Source: Leptolyngbya sp. NIES-3755 (GTDB lineage: Bacteria > Cyanobacteriota > Cyanobacteriia > Leptolyngbyales > Leptolyngbyaceae). From it: DNA of 64,000 nucleotides. The notes below the pieces were generated by a model, which did not search any database, was not told the DNA's origin, and saw nothing but the letters and a program-made list of their open reading frames with translations. Shown one piece after another: positions 1-10,100 of the stretch. The translations under genes were made by a program, and so were the position numbers. Location of the stretch: assembly GCA_001548435.1 (NCBI GenBank), contig AP017308.1, positions 2,923,030-2,987,029 of the forward strand, read 5' to 3'. How positions within the stretch are numbered: the stretch's first letter is position 1; every line of letters begins with the position of its first letter.

Positions 1-590
1 TTTCTATTGCAGCGATTGGTCTGATTATTGAGCGATCGCAGTTTTGGAGTCGGATTATCAAACGTCAGCCCAAAATGATGCAGCGCGTCTTGATGTTGTA
101 TCAAGAGAACAATGTTGGAGAAGCGATCGCGGTTTTGAAGAAGAACATTGATCTGCCTGCGGCGAGAATTTTGCTGTCGGCTTTGTCGCTCGATCGACCC
201 ACTCCTGAGCAGTTTCGATTAGCAATGCAAGCCGAAGCGCAAGCAGAAACACCAGGAATGAAGCGGTTTACGAATGTCTTTGACATGATTGTGGGACTGT
301 CTCCGCTGTTTGGCTTATTGGGAACCGTCACCGGATTGATTGTTTCATTCGCCTCACTTAACATTGGTAATGTGGGCGGCAGTCAAACGGCGGGAGTCAC
401 AGGCGGGATTAGTGAAGCTTTAGTTTCAACCGCTACGGGATTAGTTGTCGCGATTTTCAACCTGTTCGCAGTCAGTATCTTTCGCGGTTTTTTCACTCGT
501 CAGTCTGCCTTGATTCAGGAATACGCGAATCGGTTTGAACTGATTTACAGTCGGCGTTACGAAGATAGTCCATCTAGATTGCACTCCTAG
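1..590 (+). CDS. exbB: ExbB/TolQ-family proton channel, 5' end cut by window edge
   Basis: Inner-membrane proton channel subunit that, with ExbD, powers TonB-dependent outer-membrane uptake. The frame is already open at base 3 and reads SIAAIGLIIERSQFW before the first internal Met at 75, so the true start lies outside the window. The family hallmark is visible: a Gly-rich segment around GLSPLFGLLGTVTGLI followed by a second membrane helix near ALVSTATGLVVAIFNLF. The ExbD gene starts 18 bases downstream, and an AMIN-TonB receptor and ECF importer follow, so this pair probably serves that receptor. A second ExbBD pair lies at 27.5-28.5 kb. The MotA/TolQ/ExbB assignment is secure; the specific partner receptor is inferred from position. 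Confidence 0.93.
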   Translation, partial: SIAAIGLIIERSQFWSRIIKRQPKMMQRVLMLYQENNVGEAIAVLKKNIDLPAARILLSALSLDRPTPEQFRLAMQAEAQAETPGMKRFTNVFDMIVGLSPLFGLLGTVTGLIVSFASLNIGNVGGSQTAGVTGGISEALVSTATGLVVAIFNLFAVSIFRGFFTRQSALIQEYANRFELIYSRRYEDSPSRLHS

Positions 591-608
591 TTTTTCTCGA
601 CAACTCTT

Positions 609-1010
609 ATGCTATTTCCTGAAGAGAATGATGCGCCACCGCAGATTAATATTGTGCCGATGATCGATGTGGTGTTTGCGCTGCTGACCTTTTTCATCGT
701 TTCGACTTTGTTCTTAACACGCTCTGAAGGATTGCCTGTGAATCTTCCACGAGCCGCAACAGCGAAGACGCAACAGCAAACGAGAATTGCAGTGAGTGTG
801 CAACCCAATGGAGACATTGCCCTCAACAAACGCCCAGTTCAACTATCTGAGCTAGAAACTGGGGTGAGAACCTTAGTGCAGGCAAATCAGCAAGCAGTCG
901 TAGTGATTAATGCGGATGAGAAAGTACAGCATGGTGAGATTGTGGCTGTGATGGATGAGATTCGCAAAATCGAAGGGGTGAAAATGGCGATCGCGACTAA
1001 GAAAAAATAG
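609..1010 (+). CDS. exbD: ExbD/TolR-family biopolymer transport protein
   Basis: Partner of ExbB in the proton-driven TonB energising complex. It is 133 residues, the usual size. One N-terminal membrane helix (about residues 15-37, IVPMIDVVFALLTFFIVST) contains the conserved membrane Asp in the NIVPMIDVVF motif. A periplasmic domain follows, ending in the typical VVINADEKVQHGEIVAVMDE pattern. The gene is 18 bases behind exbB and probably co-transcribed. The next gene, an exported protein, begins about 95 bases later. No oddities seen. Confidence 0.93.
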   Translation: MLFPEENDAPPQINIVPMIDVVFALLTFFIVSTLFLTRSEGLPVNLPRAATAKTQQQTRIAVSVQPNGDIALNKRPVQLSELETGVRTLVQANQQAVVVINADEKVQHGEIVAVMDEIRKIEGVKMAIATKKK

Positions 1011-1105
1011 CTTGCCAACGAAAATGAAACTTTGAGATCCTGAAGTGTTCGATCCACCATTCAATCGCTAGAATCAAGCTATCGCCTATCGATTGAGTCA
1101 CACTT

Positions 1106-1759
1106 ATGTTATCTCGCTTCATGATTTCTGGGATGCGGAACGGGGCAATCCTTGCGGTCGTGTTGTCCAGTATTTTTGGATCTCGTGCGATCGCGGCACA
1201 AACAACATCAGATGTTCCGACTGTACGATCGTCGATTTTGCAGCCTGATTTGCGAGTTCCTTGGTCACAACCTGTTCGAGTGCTTGATCCCTTTGAAGGG
1301 GAAGCATTGGCAGTGTTTGATCAGAACTATTTTTCTCGATCGTTTCGTAATCGCAATGCTCAAGTCAAAGTCGTGAGTCTATGGAAGCCCAATTCTGTTC
1401 GGGTGCTACTTGCCTACAGTGGTAGAGACTGTACGATCGCGCAACCCCCATTTCCACGGTATCGCCGCTTGTATGCCTCAAAGTTTGGCTATTATCCGTT
1501 TGACGATGGCTTTCCTGAGTCAGTTTGCTTTACCAGTGGGGGCACTGAGAAGATTACAGGGCTATCGGTCAAAGTGGGAGAGCGAGTTTTTCAACTCGAA
1601 AACAAAAACGGTCAGTTTCCGATTTCCTCAGAGCTTGCCGCAGCGCTAAAAACTGCACCAGAGCAAAATGTGCAATTGAGAGCAACAGCAGATAATGGCG
1701 AAGTCGTGGATAGCGCGATCGGACAAGGCACGGTTAGAGCTTGGAGAAGCATCTATTAG
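1106..1759 (+). CDS. exported hypothetical protein between ExbD and TonB receptor
   Basis: I do not recognise a named family. The 217-residue product has a hydrophobic N-terminus (about residues 12-31) ending in an Ala-rich stretch, consistent with a Sec signal peptide and a periplasmic location. Only two cysteines appear in the mature part (in GRDCTIAQ and ESVCFTSG), so a disulfide is possible. The C-terminal half (about 150-217) looks like a small beta-rich domain. Its place between ExbBD and a TonB receptor suggests an accessory role in the same uptake system, but that is inference from position only. An alternative start at residue 6 (MISGMRNG) is possible. Confidence 0.7.
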   Translation: MLSRFMISGMRNGAILAVVLSSIFGSRAIAAQTTSDVPTVRSSILQPDLRVPWSQPVRVLDPFEGEALAVFDQNYFSRSFRNRNAQVKVVSLWKPNSVRVLLAYSGRDCTIAQPPFPRYRRLYASKFGYYPFDDGFPESVCFTSGGTEKITGLSVKVGERVFQLENKNGQFPISSELAAALKTAPEQNVQLRATADNGEVVDSAIGQGTVRAWRSIY

Positions 1760-1874
1760 TGCAAAGGTGAGGGTAGAACCTTTAGACCCTTGACTCCAGA
1801 TTAAATTAATCCCCTGGGTGGGTATAGCAAAACTTCTTTTCATATTGATAAAGTAATCGGGAGCATTTCGATCG

Positions 1875-1892
1875 CTTCACTCTAGGGTGAAG
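1875..1892. promoter_or_regulatory. operator-like palindrome upstream of the first TonB receptor
   Basis: The 18-mer CTTCACTCTAGGGTGAAG is a near-perfect inverted repeat (6-base arms and a CTAG core), ending about 70 bases before the receptor start. Its position and symmetry suggest a dimeric regulator site. Which regulator binds is unknown; the sequence does not resemble a Fur box. Confidence 0.4.
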
Positions 1893-1962
1893 TTTGTCTA
1901 TTACGATACCCGGTTAATTTCGCTTCAGTGGCTGCACTAGGCGAATTGGATCTGTGTGAGGA

Positions 1963-4332
1963 ATGATGCGACACCATTGGTATTTGTCTTGTCTGCTGGC
2001 TCCATCGTTTGTTGCCTGCACTGTTTTATCTGCGAATCTTGCGGCTGCTCAAACCGCGACTGCGATCGATGTACAGATTAGCTCAACTAGCTCTGGATTA
2101 GCAGTTCGGCTAGAACCGACAGTCGCAACTGTTTCGACCACACCGCCTACTATCTCTGGAAACACGGTTACGTTTGAGGTGCTGAATGCTCAACTGAAGA
2201 GTGGAACCTCTTTTCGGCGAGACAATCCGGGTGCGGGAATTGCATCGATCGTGGTTTCGTCGATCGATGCAACACGATTGAGAATTGAGATTACCGGAAC
2301 CACGACTGCGCCCACAGTGGAAGTATCGCGGCAAGATCAAGCGATCGTTCTGAATGTTCCGACTGCACTCGCTGAAGAAGACGAAGAAGAAGTCATTGCA
2401 GTGGGAAATCGTCGTCCAACACCGCGATCGCAGACTCCTGCCTCGGTCGAAGTGAAAACAGAAGCGGAACTTCAGCGCGAACGTCCTTTAGTGCGATCGA
2501 TTGTTGATAATTTGCAAACGGTTCCGGGGATCACGGTGAATCGCTTGGGATTGTTAACGGGATCGCTGAACATTCGGGGATTGACCGGAGAGCGGATTGG
2601 ATTGTTAGTCGATGGAGAACGGCTACCCAATCGCCAATTTGGTCCGAGTTTTACCTCGATCGACCCGTTTCGAGTGGAACGCATTGAAGTGTTGAAAGGT
2701 CCTGCTTCTTCGATTTATGGAGCCGATGCGTTTGGTGGCGTTGTGAATGTGATTACGACAACTCCCAGACCCGATCGACCGTTTCGAGTCCGGACTCAAT
2801 TGTTTGGCGGTGGAGCGGCAGAACTGACCACAAATTTAGAAGTTCAAGCACCGAATATTATTGTTGGGGGATCGTATAGCACCGCTGGTGATGCACGAGA
2901 TGGTAAGGGTAATTTGATTCCATTGGGAACGAGCTATCAGTTTACTAGCGGCTATGCGAGTGGACGGATTGATCTCAGTCGATTGGATCGCTTGGAAATT
3001 CGGCTCGATCGTACCAGTCAATATGGTGTGGATTTAGCCGGATTTGCGACTCCGCCAGAAAGTCCATTTCAGATTACGAGCGCTCAGAATGCGTATCAAA
3101 ATCGCGATCGCTATTCTTTGGCATATATCAATGAAGGCGTACCTGGAGGAACAAATTTTGCGCTTCGAGGATACTATCAGCGGTTCGAGGATCAGACTGA
3201 CTTAAACAACCTATTAACCATTCCAGGTCGAACAATTAGTCGAGGTCCATTTCTGCCGCCGATCGTCGTGCCAACTCTCCGCATTCCGGGAGCCAGTTCG
3301 AGTCGTGGATTAACCGAAACGTTCGGGTTTTCGGCTCAGGCGAATAGCTCGATCGGGGATGCGATCTTAACGTATGGGTATGATTTCAGCCGCGATCGAG
3401 GTTCTTCATTTGATCTGTTAAACAATCAGCGAGGCGTTTTAGGAACTCGCACGTTTAACGGGGTGTTTGTGCAGTCTGCTTATCCTGTAATTCCGAAGCT
3501 AACGTTAGCAGCAGGCTTACGGTTTGATGCGTTCGATTCTGAAGCGGACAACAATCAACAACGCAATGATAGTGCTGTTACTTTTAATGTTGGCAGTATC
3601 TATCGGTTTACCAATGCGCTTGCGTTGAGAGCGAATTTTGCCCAAGGATTTCGTCCGCCAACCTTGCAACTGTTATTTGGCAGTAATGCTGACGGTTCCT
3701 TTTTTGCTCCGACACGCGGCGCGATCGTTGCCAATCCAGATCTGAATCCAGAACGTGCGAATAACTTTGATATTGGCTTTGAATATCAAACGCGAGATGT
3801 CTCAGCCCGTTTGGGTTATTTCTACAACAACATTTCGGACTTCTTAGGGTTCAATCCAATCGTGCCGCGACAAACGACCGCTGGATTTGCCACGCTGGAA
3901 ACCGCAAACAAAGACGTGATTTTACAAGGGGTCGAACTTGCTGCAAGCTATCAATTTACTCGCGGATGGTTTCTGGATGGCAATCTCACCTACGTTTCGG
4001 GTCGAGATACATCAGGAGCACGATTATCACAGCTTGAAGTCTTTCCAGTCACTGCACTGGTTCGATTGCGATATGACGATGGGCGATTTAGTAGCTTCTT
4101 GCAATCTCGAATCTATGGAGGGCAGGGAACGGTTTTACTTGCGAATAATGTCGAAGGTGAAGGCAGTCCAGCCGCAACCGTGTTTGATTTTCAGATTGGC
4201 TATCGTGCAACTCAATCGACTGAATTAACATTAACGATCGAGAACTTGTTCAATGCTGATTATGTGTTTCCCACAGTAAATATCTCGGCTCCAGGAATTC
4301 GAGTATTGGCTGGAATTCGTGCAGATTTTTAG
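1963..4332 (+). CDS. TonB-dependent outer-membrane receptor with N-terminal AMIN domain
   Basis: The 789-residue receptor has an N-terminal signal peptide, an AMIN-like domain (about residues 30-135), an acidic linker (EEDEEEVIAVGNRR, typical of a cyanobacterial TonB-box region), a plug domain (about 150-260, with RIEVLKGPASSIYGADAFGG), and a 22-strand-type barrel ending in the terminal aromatic ADF. The plug and barrel style (ASVEVKTEAELQRERPL, GLTGERIGLLVDGERLP) is closer to BtuB/colicin I-type receptors than to hydroxamate siderophore receptors. Start ATG at 1963 has AGGA just upstream. It is followed by ECF transporter genes and, convergently, CobN, so a corrinoid, tetrapyrrole or cobalt chelate is a plausible substrate. 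Substrate is inference. Confidence 0.9.
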   Translation: MMRHHWYLSCLLAPSFVACTVLSANLAAAQTATAIDVQISSTSSGLAVRLEPTVATVSTTPPTISGNTVTFEVLNAQLKSGTSFRRDNPGAGIASIVVSSIDATRLRIEITGTTTAPTVEVSRQDQAIVLNVPTALAEEDEEEVIAVGNRRPTPRSQTPASVEVKTEAELQRERPLVRSIVDNLQTVPGITVNRLGLLTGSLNIRGLTGERIGLLVDGERLPNRQFGPSFTSIDPFRVERIEVLKGPASSIYGADAFGGVVNVITTTPRPDRPFRVRTQLFGGGAAELTTNLEVQAPNIIVGGSYSTAGDARDGKGNLIPLGTSYQFTSGYASGRIDLSRLDRLEIRLDRTSQYGVDLAGFATPPESPFQITSAQNAYQNRDRYSLAYINEGVPGGTNFALRGYYQRFEDQTDLNNLLTIPGRTISRGPFLPPIVVPTLRIPGASSSRGLTETFGFSAQANSSIGDAILTYGYDFSRDRGSSFDLLNNQRGVLGTRTFNGVFVQSAYPVIPKLTLAAGLRFDAFDSEADNNQQRNDSAVTFNVGSIYRFTNALALRANFAQGFRPPTLQLLFGSNADGSFFAPTRGAIVANPDLNPERANNFDIGFEYQTRDVSARLGYFYNNISDFLGFNPIVPRQTTAGFATLETANKDVILQGVELAASYQFTRGWFLDGNLTYVSGRDTSGARLSQLEVFPVTALVRLRYDDGRFSSFLQSRIYGGQGTVLLANNVEGEGSPAATVFDFQIGYRATQSTELTLTIENLFNADYVFPTVNISAPGIRVLAGIRADF

Positions 4333-4341
4333 GAGGTCACA

Positions 4342-4881
4342 ATGTCGCGCTGGCAACTGAGAGACTACGTGTTCGCCGCATTTATGACGATCGGAATCGC
4401 GATCGCATCCGTGGTCACGGTTCCATTAACGCTCTCGATTCCGCTACCGGGAGTTCGCACGATTGTCTGGGCACCGTTCGCTGGAATCTTCCTCACATTA
4501 GGCATGGCAAGATTGCAGCGGCGTGGAAGTGTGGCTTTAATGATTGGAACATTAGCATTGTTACTCAGCCGAATTTCTTGGATTATTACGGCTTTTTTAG
4601 TCGCTGCATTACTCATCACAGAAGGGGTCATGTGGTTTCGTGGCGGCTATCGAAATCGAATGGATCGATTGATCGGCAATGCAGTGTTTTTTGCTAGTGC
4701 AACAGTCACAGGCGCGATCGTAGGGGCGTATGCTGCGGGTGATGCGTTTGCGGCTTGGATTTCACAAGCTTGGATTCTGATCCCGATGACGTTGCTTTCT
4801 GGGGCGGCAGGTGCGATCGGGTGGTGGATGGGTGAGAAAATCGTGACTCAACTGCAACGGGCTGGAAAGCTCAATGTTTAA
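4342..4881 (+). CDS. ECF transporter S component-like membrane protein
   Basis: A 179-residue membrane protein with about five to six hydrophobic helices, of the size and organisation of substrate-capture (S) components of energy-coupling-factor importers. A strong AGGAGG overlaps the receptor stop and sits 6 bases before the ATG, so translation is coupled to the TonB receptor. Its end overlaps the next gene (T component) by 8 bases. The S component defines substrate; the sequence resembles MptD-type S proteins in overall look, but I see no residue set that fixes the ligand. Together with the outer-membrane receptor it makes an outer- plus inner-membrane import line. Confidence 0.75.
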   Translation: MSRWQLRDYVFAAFMTIGIAIASVVTVPLTLSIPLPGVRTIVWAPFAGIFLTLGMARLQRRGSVALMIGTLALLLSRISWIITAFLVAALLITEGVMWFRGGYRNRMDRLIGNAVFFASATVTGAIVGAYAAGDAFAAWISQAWILIPMTLLSGAAGAIGWWMGEKIVTQLQRAGKLNV

Positions 4882-5542
4882 GTTCCTGTTTCGGATCAAT
4901 CCGTTGTTAAAGATCGGAATCAGTTTGGCGATCGTTACCGTTGCTCTATCGTTAAAATCCTTGGATGCGATCGCGTTTCTCGTGATCATTCTGCTGATTC
5001 TGTTTCTCACTTCGATGCGGATTCGAGTGAAAAGCGCGCTCACCGTTCTACTCGGATTCATCGCATTTGTGGCGTTTGGAACCTGGACACTGAACAATTG
5101 GCAACTCGCTTTATTCTATGCACTTAGATTATTAGCATTGTTGCTTCCGGCTCCGGTTTTCGCATTCACAACTTCTCCAACTGATTTGGTACGGGCATTA
5201 CAAGCGATTAAACTGCCTTCGTTTCTCGTATTAAGCTTGATGTTAACTTGGCGATTTTTGCCGGTGATTCAACAAGAAGCGCAGCGTATTCTCGAAGCAA
5301 ATCAACTCAGAGGCGTTAATCTGAGCCGACAGCCGCATCGCTGGTTTTCTGGCTTGTTTGTGCCGCTCGTGTTTCGGATTGTCAGCTATGCCGATGAAGT
5401 GACGATCGGGCTTGAAACCAGAGGCTACGATCCAGATGCCCCCAGAACAATCAGTCAGCCACTAACTTGGCAAGTTCAAGATACCGTGTTTACGATCGCA
5501 TCGCTTCTAATTTTTGGCATTGTTGCTCATTTGGAACTATGA
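4874..5542 (+). CDS. ECF transporter T component (CbiQ family)
   Basis: The transmembrane coupling subunit of an ECF importer (222 residues). Four to five N-terminal helices are followed by the characteristic cytoplasmic coupling region with short Ala/Arg-x-Gly motifs (EANQLRGVNL at about 139-148 and LETRGYDPDAPR at about 180-191), which contact the ATPases. It overlaps the S gene by 8 bases and the ATPase gene by 4 (ATGA), indicating one operon. Family membership is clear; the partner substrate depends on the S component. Confidence 0.9.
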   Translation: MFKFLFRINPLLKIGISLAIVTVALSLKSLDAIAFLVIILLILFLTSMRIRVKSALTVLLGFIAFVAFGTWTLNNWQLALFYALRLLALLLPAPVFAFTTSPTDLVRALQAIKLPSFLVLSLMLTWRFLPVIQQEAQRILEANQLRGVNLSRQPHRWFSGLFVPLVFRIVSYADEVTIGLETRGYDPDAPRTISQPLTWQVQDTVFTIASLLIFGIVAHLEL

Positions 5543-6813
5543 ATCAATTGACGATCGAGAATTTATCCTTTACCTATGCAGGACAATCCAAACCTGCTTT
5601 ACAAGGTATTAATCTCTCAATTTCGTCGGGTGACATTGTTCTGATCACAGGCGCAACCGGAAGCGGTAAGAGTACATTGCTCAATTGTTTGGCTGGAATT
5701 GCACCTTCCTATACGGCTGGAACGTTGAGCGGTGAGATTCTTTATCAGAATCAATCAATTTTGACGTGGGACATTAAAGCGCGATTGCGTTATCTCGGCT
5801 TTCTGCTTCAGAATGTGGAAACACAAATTTTTACCGATCGTGTGAGCGATGAAATTGCGTTCGGTCTAGAGAATCTCAATCTATCACCCGAACAGATCCC
5901 GAATTTGATCGAGACTGCACTGCAAGAATTCGGCTTAGTTCAACAACGAAACTGGACGATCGAACAACTCTCAGCGGGACAAAAACAGCGATTAGTAATT
6001 GCTTGCATTCTGGCAATGAAACAGCCGATTTTGATTATGGATGAACCGTTTGCGTATCTCGATCGTGCTAGTGCAGCTTATCTATTAGAGCTATTAAAGT
6101 CGCGTGTAGCACAAGGACAAGCGATCGTTTTAATTGAGCATCGATTAGATTTAGTGCAATCGATCGCAACTCAAACGCTGCATCTACCGCAAGAGCGATC
6201 GACAACTCAGAGCCGTTCTGAAGAAGCTACAACTCTACTCGATCGCGTTGTCTTACACTGTCGAAATCTCAGTTGGGGTGGTTATCCTGCGTTTCCTGAT
6301 CTCACTGTTCATGCAGGAGAAACAATCTTACTTCAAGGTGACAATGGCTGCGGTAAAACAACATTGTTAAAGCTAATCAGCGGATTACTCAGACCCACTA
6401 CAGGGACGATCGAGCTTTTAGGACAACCCCAACCGCGCCGAATTGTGGATATCGCTCGTTCGGTTGGCTTTGTCTTGCAGAATCCGAATCATCAGCTATT
6501 TGCGGAATCGGTCAGGCAGGAGGTTCAGGACAATCTAGAGATGTTGACGCAACTAAATTTAGAGACACAGGCAGAACAGCATCCTCGATCGCTGTCTCAA
6601 GGACAAAAACGCCGCCTGACTTTGGGTGCAGTTCTCGCTCGTCGCCCCAAGATTTGTCTGCTCGATGAAATCACAGTTGGACAAGATCCAACATCCCTGA
6701 GTTTGATGCTGAACCTACTAAAACAATTTACCCAAGCAGGCGGCGCAGTCATTGTTACCAGTCACGATCCACAGGTTGCAAATCGATTGAATGCAAGAGT
6801 GATCAAACTCTAG
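5539..6813 (+). CDS. ECF transporter ATPase, two CbiO/EcfA domains fused
   Basis: A 424-residue protein with two complete ABC ATPase domains, equivalent to the EcfA1/A2 pair. Domain 1 has Walker A GATGSGKST, signature LSAGQKQR and Walker B ILIMDEPF. Domain 2 has Walker A GDNGCGKTT, signature LSQGQKRR and Walker B ICLLDEITVG. I chose ATG 5539 (MNQLTIENLSF) because it overlaps the T-component stop as ATGA and begins exactly at the ABC fold; the frame is open upstream but inside the T gene. It ends 4 bases into the convergent VOC gene. Confidence 0.93.
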   Translation: MNQLTIENLSFTYAGQSKPALQGINLSISSGDIVLITGATGSGKSTLLNCLAGIAPSYTAGTLSGEILYQNQSILTWDIKARLRYLGFLLQNVETQIFTDRVSDEIAFGLENLNLSPEQIPNLIETALQEFGLVQQRNWTIEQLSAGQKQRLVIACILAMKQPILIMDEPFAYLDRASAAYLLELLKSRVAQGQAIVLIEHRLDLVQSIATQTLHLPQERSTTQSRSEEATTLLDRVVLHCRNLSWGGYPAFPDLTVHAGETILLQGDNGCGKTTLLKLISGLLRPTTGTIELLGQPQPRRIVDIARSVGFVLQNPNHQLFAESVRQEVQDNLEMLTQLNLETQAEQHPRSLSQGQKRRLTLGAVLARRPKICLLDEITVGQDPTSLSLMLNLLKQFTQAGGAVIVTSHDPQVANRLNARVIKL

Positions 6814-7184
6814 TGCGCCATTGATGCGCCAGCGGGTTGCGGTGCAGGTTGAAGCAAGCTGAGAAGATGACCGTCAGGAGTTCTGACCGCTGCAACTTTT
6901 CCGAAAGCGGGTTCTCTGACTCGTCCTTCGAGAGTTGCACCCCTGTCTTCGAGAGCTTTGATTGCAGCATAGACATCTTCAACATGAAAACTCAGAATCG
7001 GTGAGTCTCCGACATTGCTGACACTTTCTGCGGCATGAAACGCGATCGTCGTTCCATTCGCATCGAGTTCCGCCCATCCAGGACTTGCCATTTTGACCGG
7101 AATTCCTAATCCCTCACTGTAAAACTTCACGCTTGCCATCACATCTTTGACCATTAACATGACGTGCTTAAATTCTGCTGCCAT
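6810..7184 (-). CDS. VOC (glyoxalase/bleomycin-resistance) superfamily protein
   Basis: A 124-residue single-domain protein with the vicinal-oxygen-chelate pattern: HVMLMVKDVMASVKFYSEGLG at the start, ILSFHVEDVYAAIKALEDRG in the middle and a C-terminal AAVRTPDGHLLSLLQP strand. Members bind a divalent metal and act as lyases, dioxygenases or binding proteins; the substrate is not deducible. It starts 5 bases after the CobN stop and is presumably co-transcribed with it, while its 3' end overlaps the convergent ECF ATPase by 4 bases. Confidence 0.85.
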   Translation of the reverse strand: MAAEFKHVMLMVKDVMASVKFYSEGLGIPVKMASPGWAELDANGTTIAFHAAESVSNVGDSPILSFHVEDVYAAIKALEDRGATLEGRVREPAFGKVAAVRTPDGHLLSLLQPAPQPAGASMAH

Positions 7185-7189
7185 TCGAT

Positions 7190-10100
7190 TTACCTCACTG
7201 TTGTTTCTGTTTTTAAGCCTAGTTCAATTTGAGTTTCAATGTCACGATAAATTTGCTGTAGTTGTTCGCGTTGTGTTTCGTTTGCCTCCCAGTATCCGCG
7301 ATAGTCAGCTTCACCTAGCTTACGGATGATTTCTGCTTCTGCATATCGATTATTTTCTAGCATTCGCTCTCGCATTTCCGCATCGAATACAAATCGTTCA
7401 GCGACTCGGCTCCAAGTGGCAGTTCCCACGCTTCGAGTCGTCGCATCTAAACCGAGTAAATATTCGACGCGATCGGCGATCGCTTGCCCTCCTTGATGCG
7501 CGTGATTCAGTATCCCATCAATCCATTTCGGATTAAACAATCGACTAGTCACACCTTGCCGAACCGCTTCCGCGATCGTTTTCACTTGAATGCGTTCTTT
7601 CGTCGTATCTGCGATTAAAACTTGCGGTCGATCGCCACTAATCAACGTCGCTGCTTGTGCCATTCCGCCAAAGAATTCGTAGTAGTGATCAATATCGGTC
7701 ACTTCAAATTCGTGAGAATCGCGCACTTGAGTGATGAATTTCGTGCGTCCGAGTGCGGCAGTGAAAGCCTCTCGTGATTCAGTTCCGGTTAATCGATCTC
7801 CATACAAATATTGAGTACGATCGATGTACATTTCTCCCAAATCCGCTTCACTTTCCCAAGCTGCGGTTTCAATCATCGTACTGAGTCGATTGCCGTATTC
7901 GCCCGGAGGTGGACCAAATAATCGAGCCGAAGCTAACCGAAAATCAAGCTGTTCACTCGTGGCTAATGTGTGTCGTCGAACTGCATTTTGATCCAATGGC
8001 TCATCAAGTTGAGCAACCATTTGAAATGCCAGATCAATTAATCGAACGAGATTCGGAAAGAGGTCACGGAAGAAACCACAGATGTTAACAGTGACATCAA
8101 CGCGAGGACGATTCAATTCTGCAATTGGAATCACAACCGGACGCATAAAGTAACCTTGTCCACGATCGACTCTCACTCCGATGTACCGCAAGATTTGCCC
8201 AATCGTTTCTCCATACGTTTTACAAGTTTCAAAACCCCACAAAATCACGCCCACTGCATCAGGATAATTTCCATGTTCTGTGTAGTATCTGGAAAGCGTT
8301 TCTTCTGCGATTTGTGCGCCCCGTTCATAAGCGCTATCAGTCGGTAACTTTGTCGGGTCAAACTGATACGTATTGCGTCCAGTCGGATAAGTGTGTGGAG
8401 TTCGTACTGGATCACCACCCAATCCAGGCTCGATGTATTTACCATCTAGAGCATCAAGCAGCGATCGTACTTCGTCAGTCGCTTCGATCTGTTTTGCGAT
8501 CGCGCTGAGATAGTTAAACGCAGGTTGTAAGCTTTTTTCAATTGAACCGCCAGATAAGAACTGTGCAATCAGCGATCGACTTTTCTCGCCTAGCTCGATC
8601 ACTTTAGAATCCGCAGAATCGAGTAGATCATCATAATTCCAACCGTGTCGCTGGGCAAGCAATCTAGGTAGAGATGGTGTTTCAGGGCGATCGTACCGAG
8701 CAACCAAAGTTAGATAATCAATCAGTGCATCATCTTGCAAGCGATGACCAAATGTATGCAATCCAATCGGAATGGCAACGCGCTTCAGTTCAAATAAATC
8801 AAGATGCAACGTTTCTAATGCAGCTTCATAAAGCTCCAATTCTTCAATGTTCTGTTTCAACTCATCGGTAAGCAACAATGGCACATCGTTTTCATCGCAC
8901 ACTTGGATAATTTGGCGAAGAATTGCGATCGCTCTCGGTAAGCTTTTCGTTTTCTGATCCTCGTATTCATCGAGCAAATCTTCAAGTTCAGTTAAATGCT
9001 CATACAGTCCTGCTGGTACAAACGTTGGAGACGCATAGCTGACGAGTTGAGCATAGCTGCGACGTTTCGCGATCGTGCCTTCAGAAACATTCACCACATG
9101 ATAGATATAACTATTGGGTAAAGTTCCGAGCAGCGCATCGGGCACAGAGTTTTCATCTAATGCAACTTGCTTTCCGGGCAAAAACTCGAATGTTCCATGC
9201 GTTCCCACATGAACCACAGCATCAGCATTCCAGCCCTCTTCTAACCATCGATAAAAACTAATATATTGATGATGTGCAGGCAAACTATCGTCGTGATGCA
9301 GCTTGCTTGGGTCTTCATGCACACCGCGTGAGGGTTGAATTGCAACGACAACGTTTCCGAACTCAATTCCTGCAATCAGCAAATCAGTACGATCGACCAT
9401 TAGATTTCCAGGTGGCGCACCGAATATCGACTCAGTTTGCTTTTGAATCGAATCGGGTAAGCGATCGTACCACTGCAAATACTGTTCTAGCGGCACTCGA
9501 ATGGCATGATTCGCCGTTAAATGAACCGAAGTAAAATCGCCATTGTGCAACAGTCCTCGATCGAGAAACAAATCTTTCAAGGTTCCCGATTCAGGTGGCG
9601 TAACTGAGTACCCTGCTTGCTGCAATTGATGTAAAAGATGTTCCACCGAAGCAAACACATCTAAAAACGAAGCAGTTCCTAACGTACCTTCGCTCGGTGG
9701 ATAGTTAAAAATGACGATCGCAATTTTCTTCTCTAAATTTGCCTTACGCTGTAGCGCAATCCGTTTCAAAATGCGCTGTGCCAATCGTTTCCCACGTCCA
9801 AGAATTGGTGTTGCGGCTCCCTGCTCATTTAATCCATAAATAATAACCGGATCGATCGCACCATCCAACTCTGGAAAAGCAACGGTCGAGAGCGTTTCAA
9901 CAGGTGGCAATCCTTCAGCGGTTTGCTCCCACACTGCGATTTCCCGATTGTTAGAAGTAACTGCGACATAGTACGGAATATTTAGTGTTTTCAGCAATGC
10001 GATCGTGCGTTCTGCATCGCCGCCCAACGGTCCGCCATCTAACCGAAACCATAAGAGGGATACGATCGCATCACAAATCGGAGCGCCATCAAGAATAAAG

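Noticed and set aside
1760-1962. Possible cobalamin riboswitch before the BtuB-like receptor
   Set aside because: No B12-box-like AGCCAGGAGACCTGC pattern and no fitting paired arms were seen by eye; only an 18-bp palindrome is supported.
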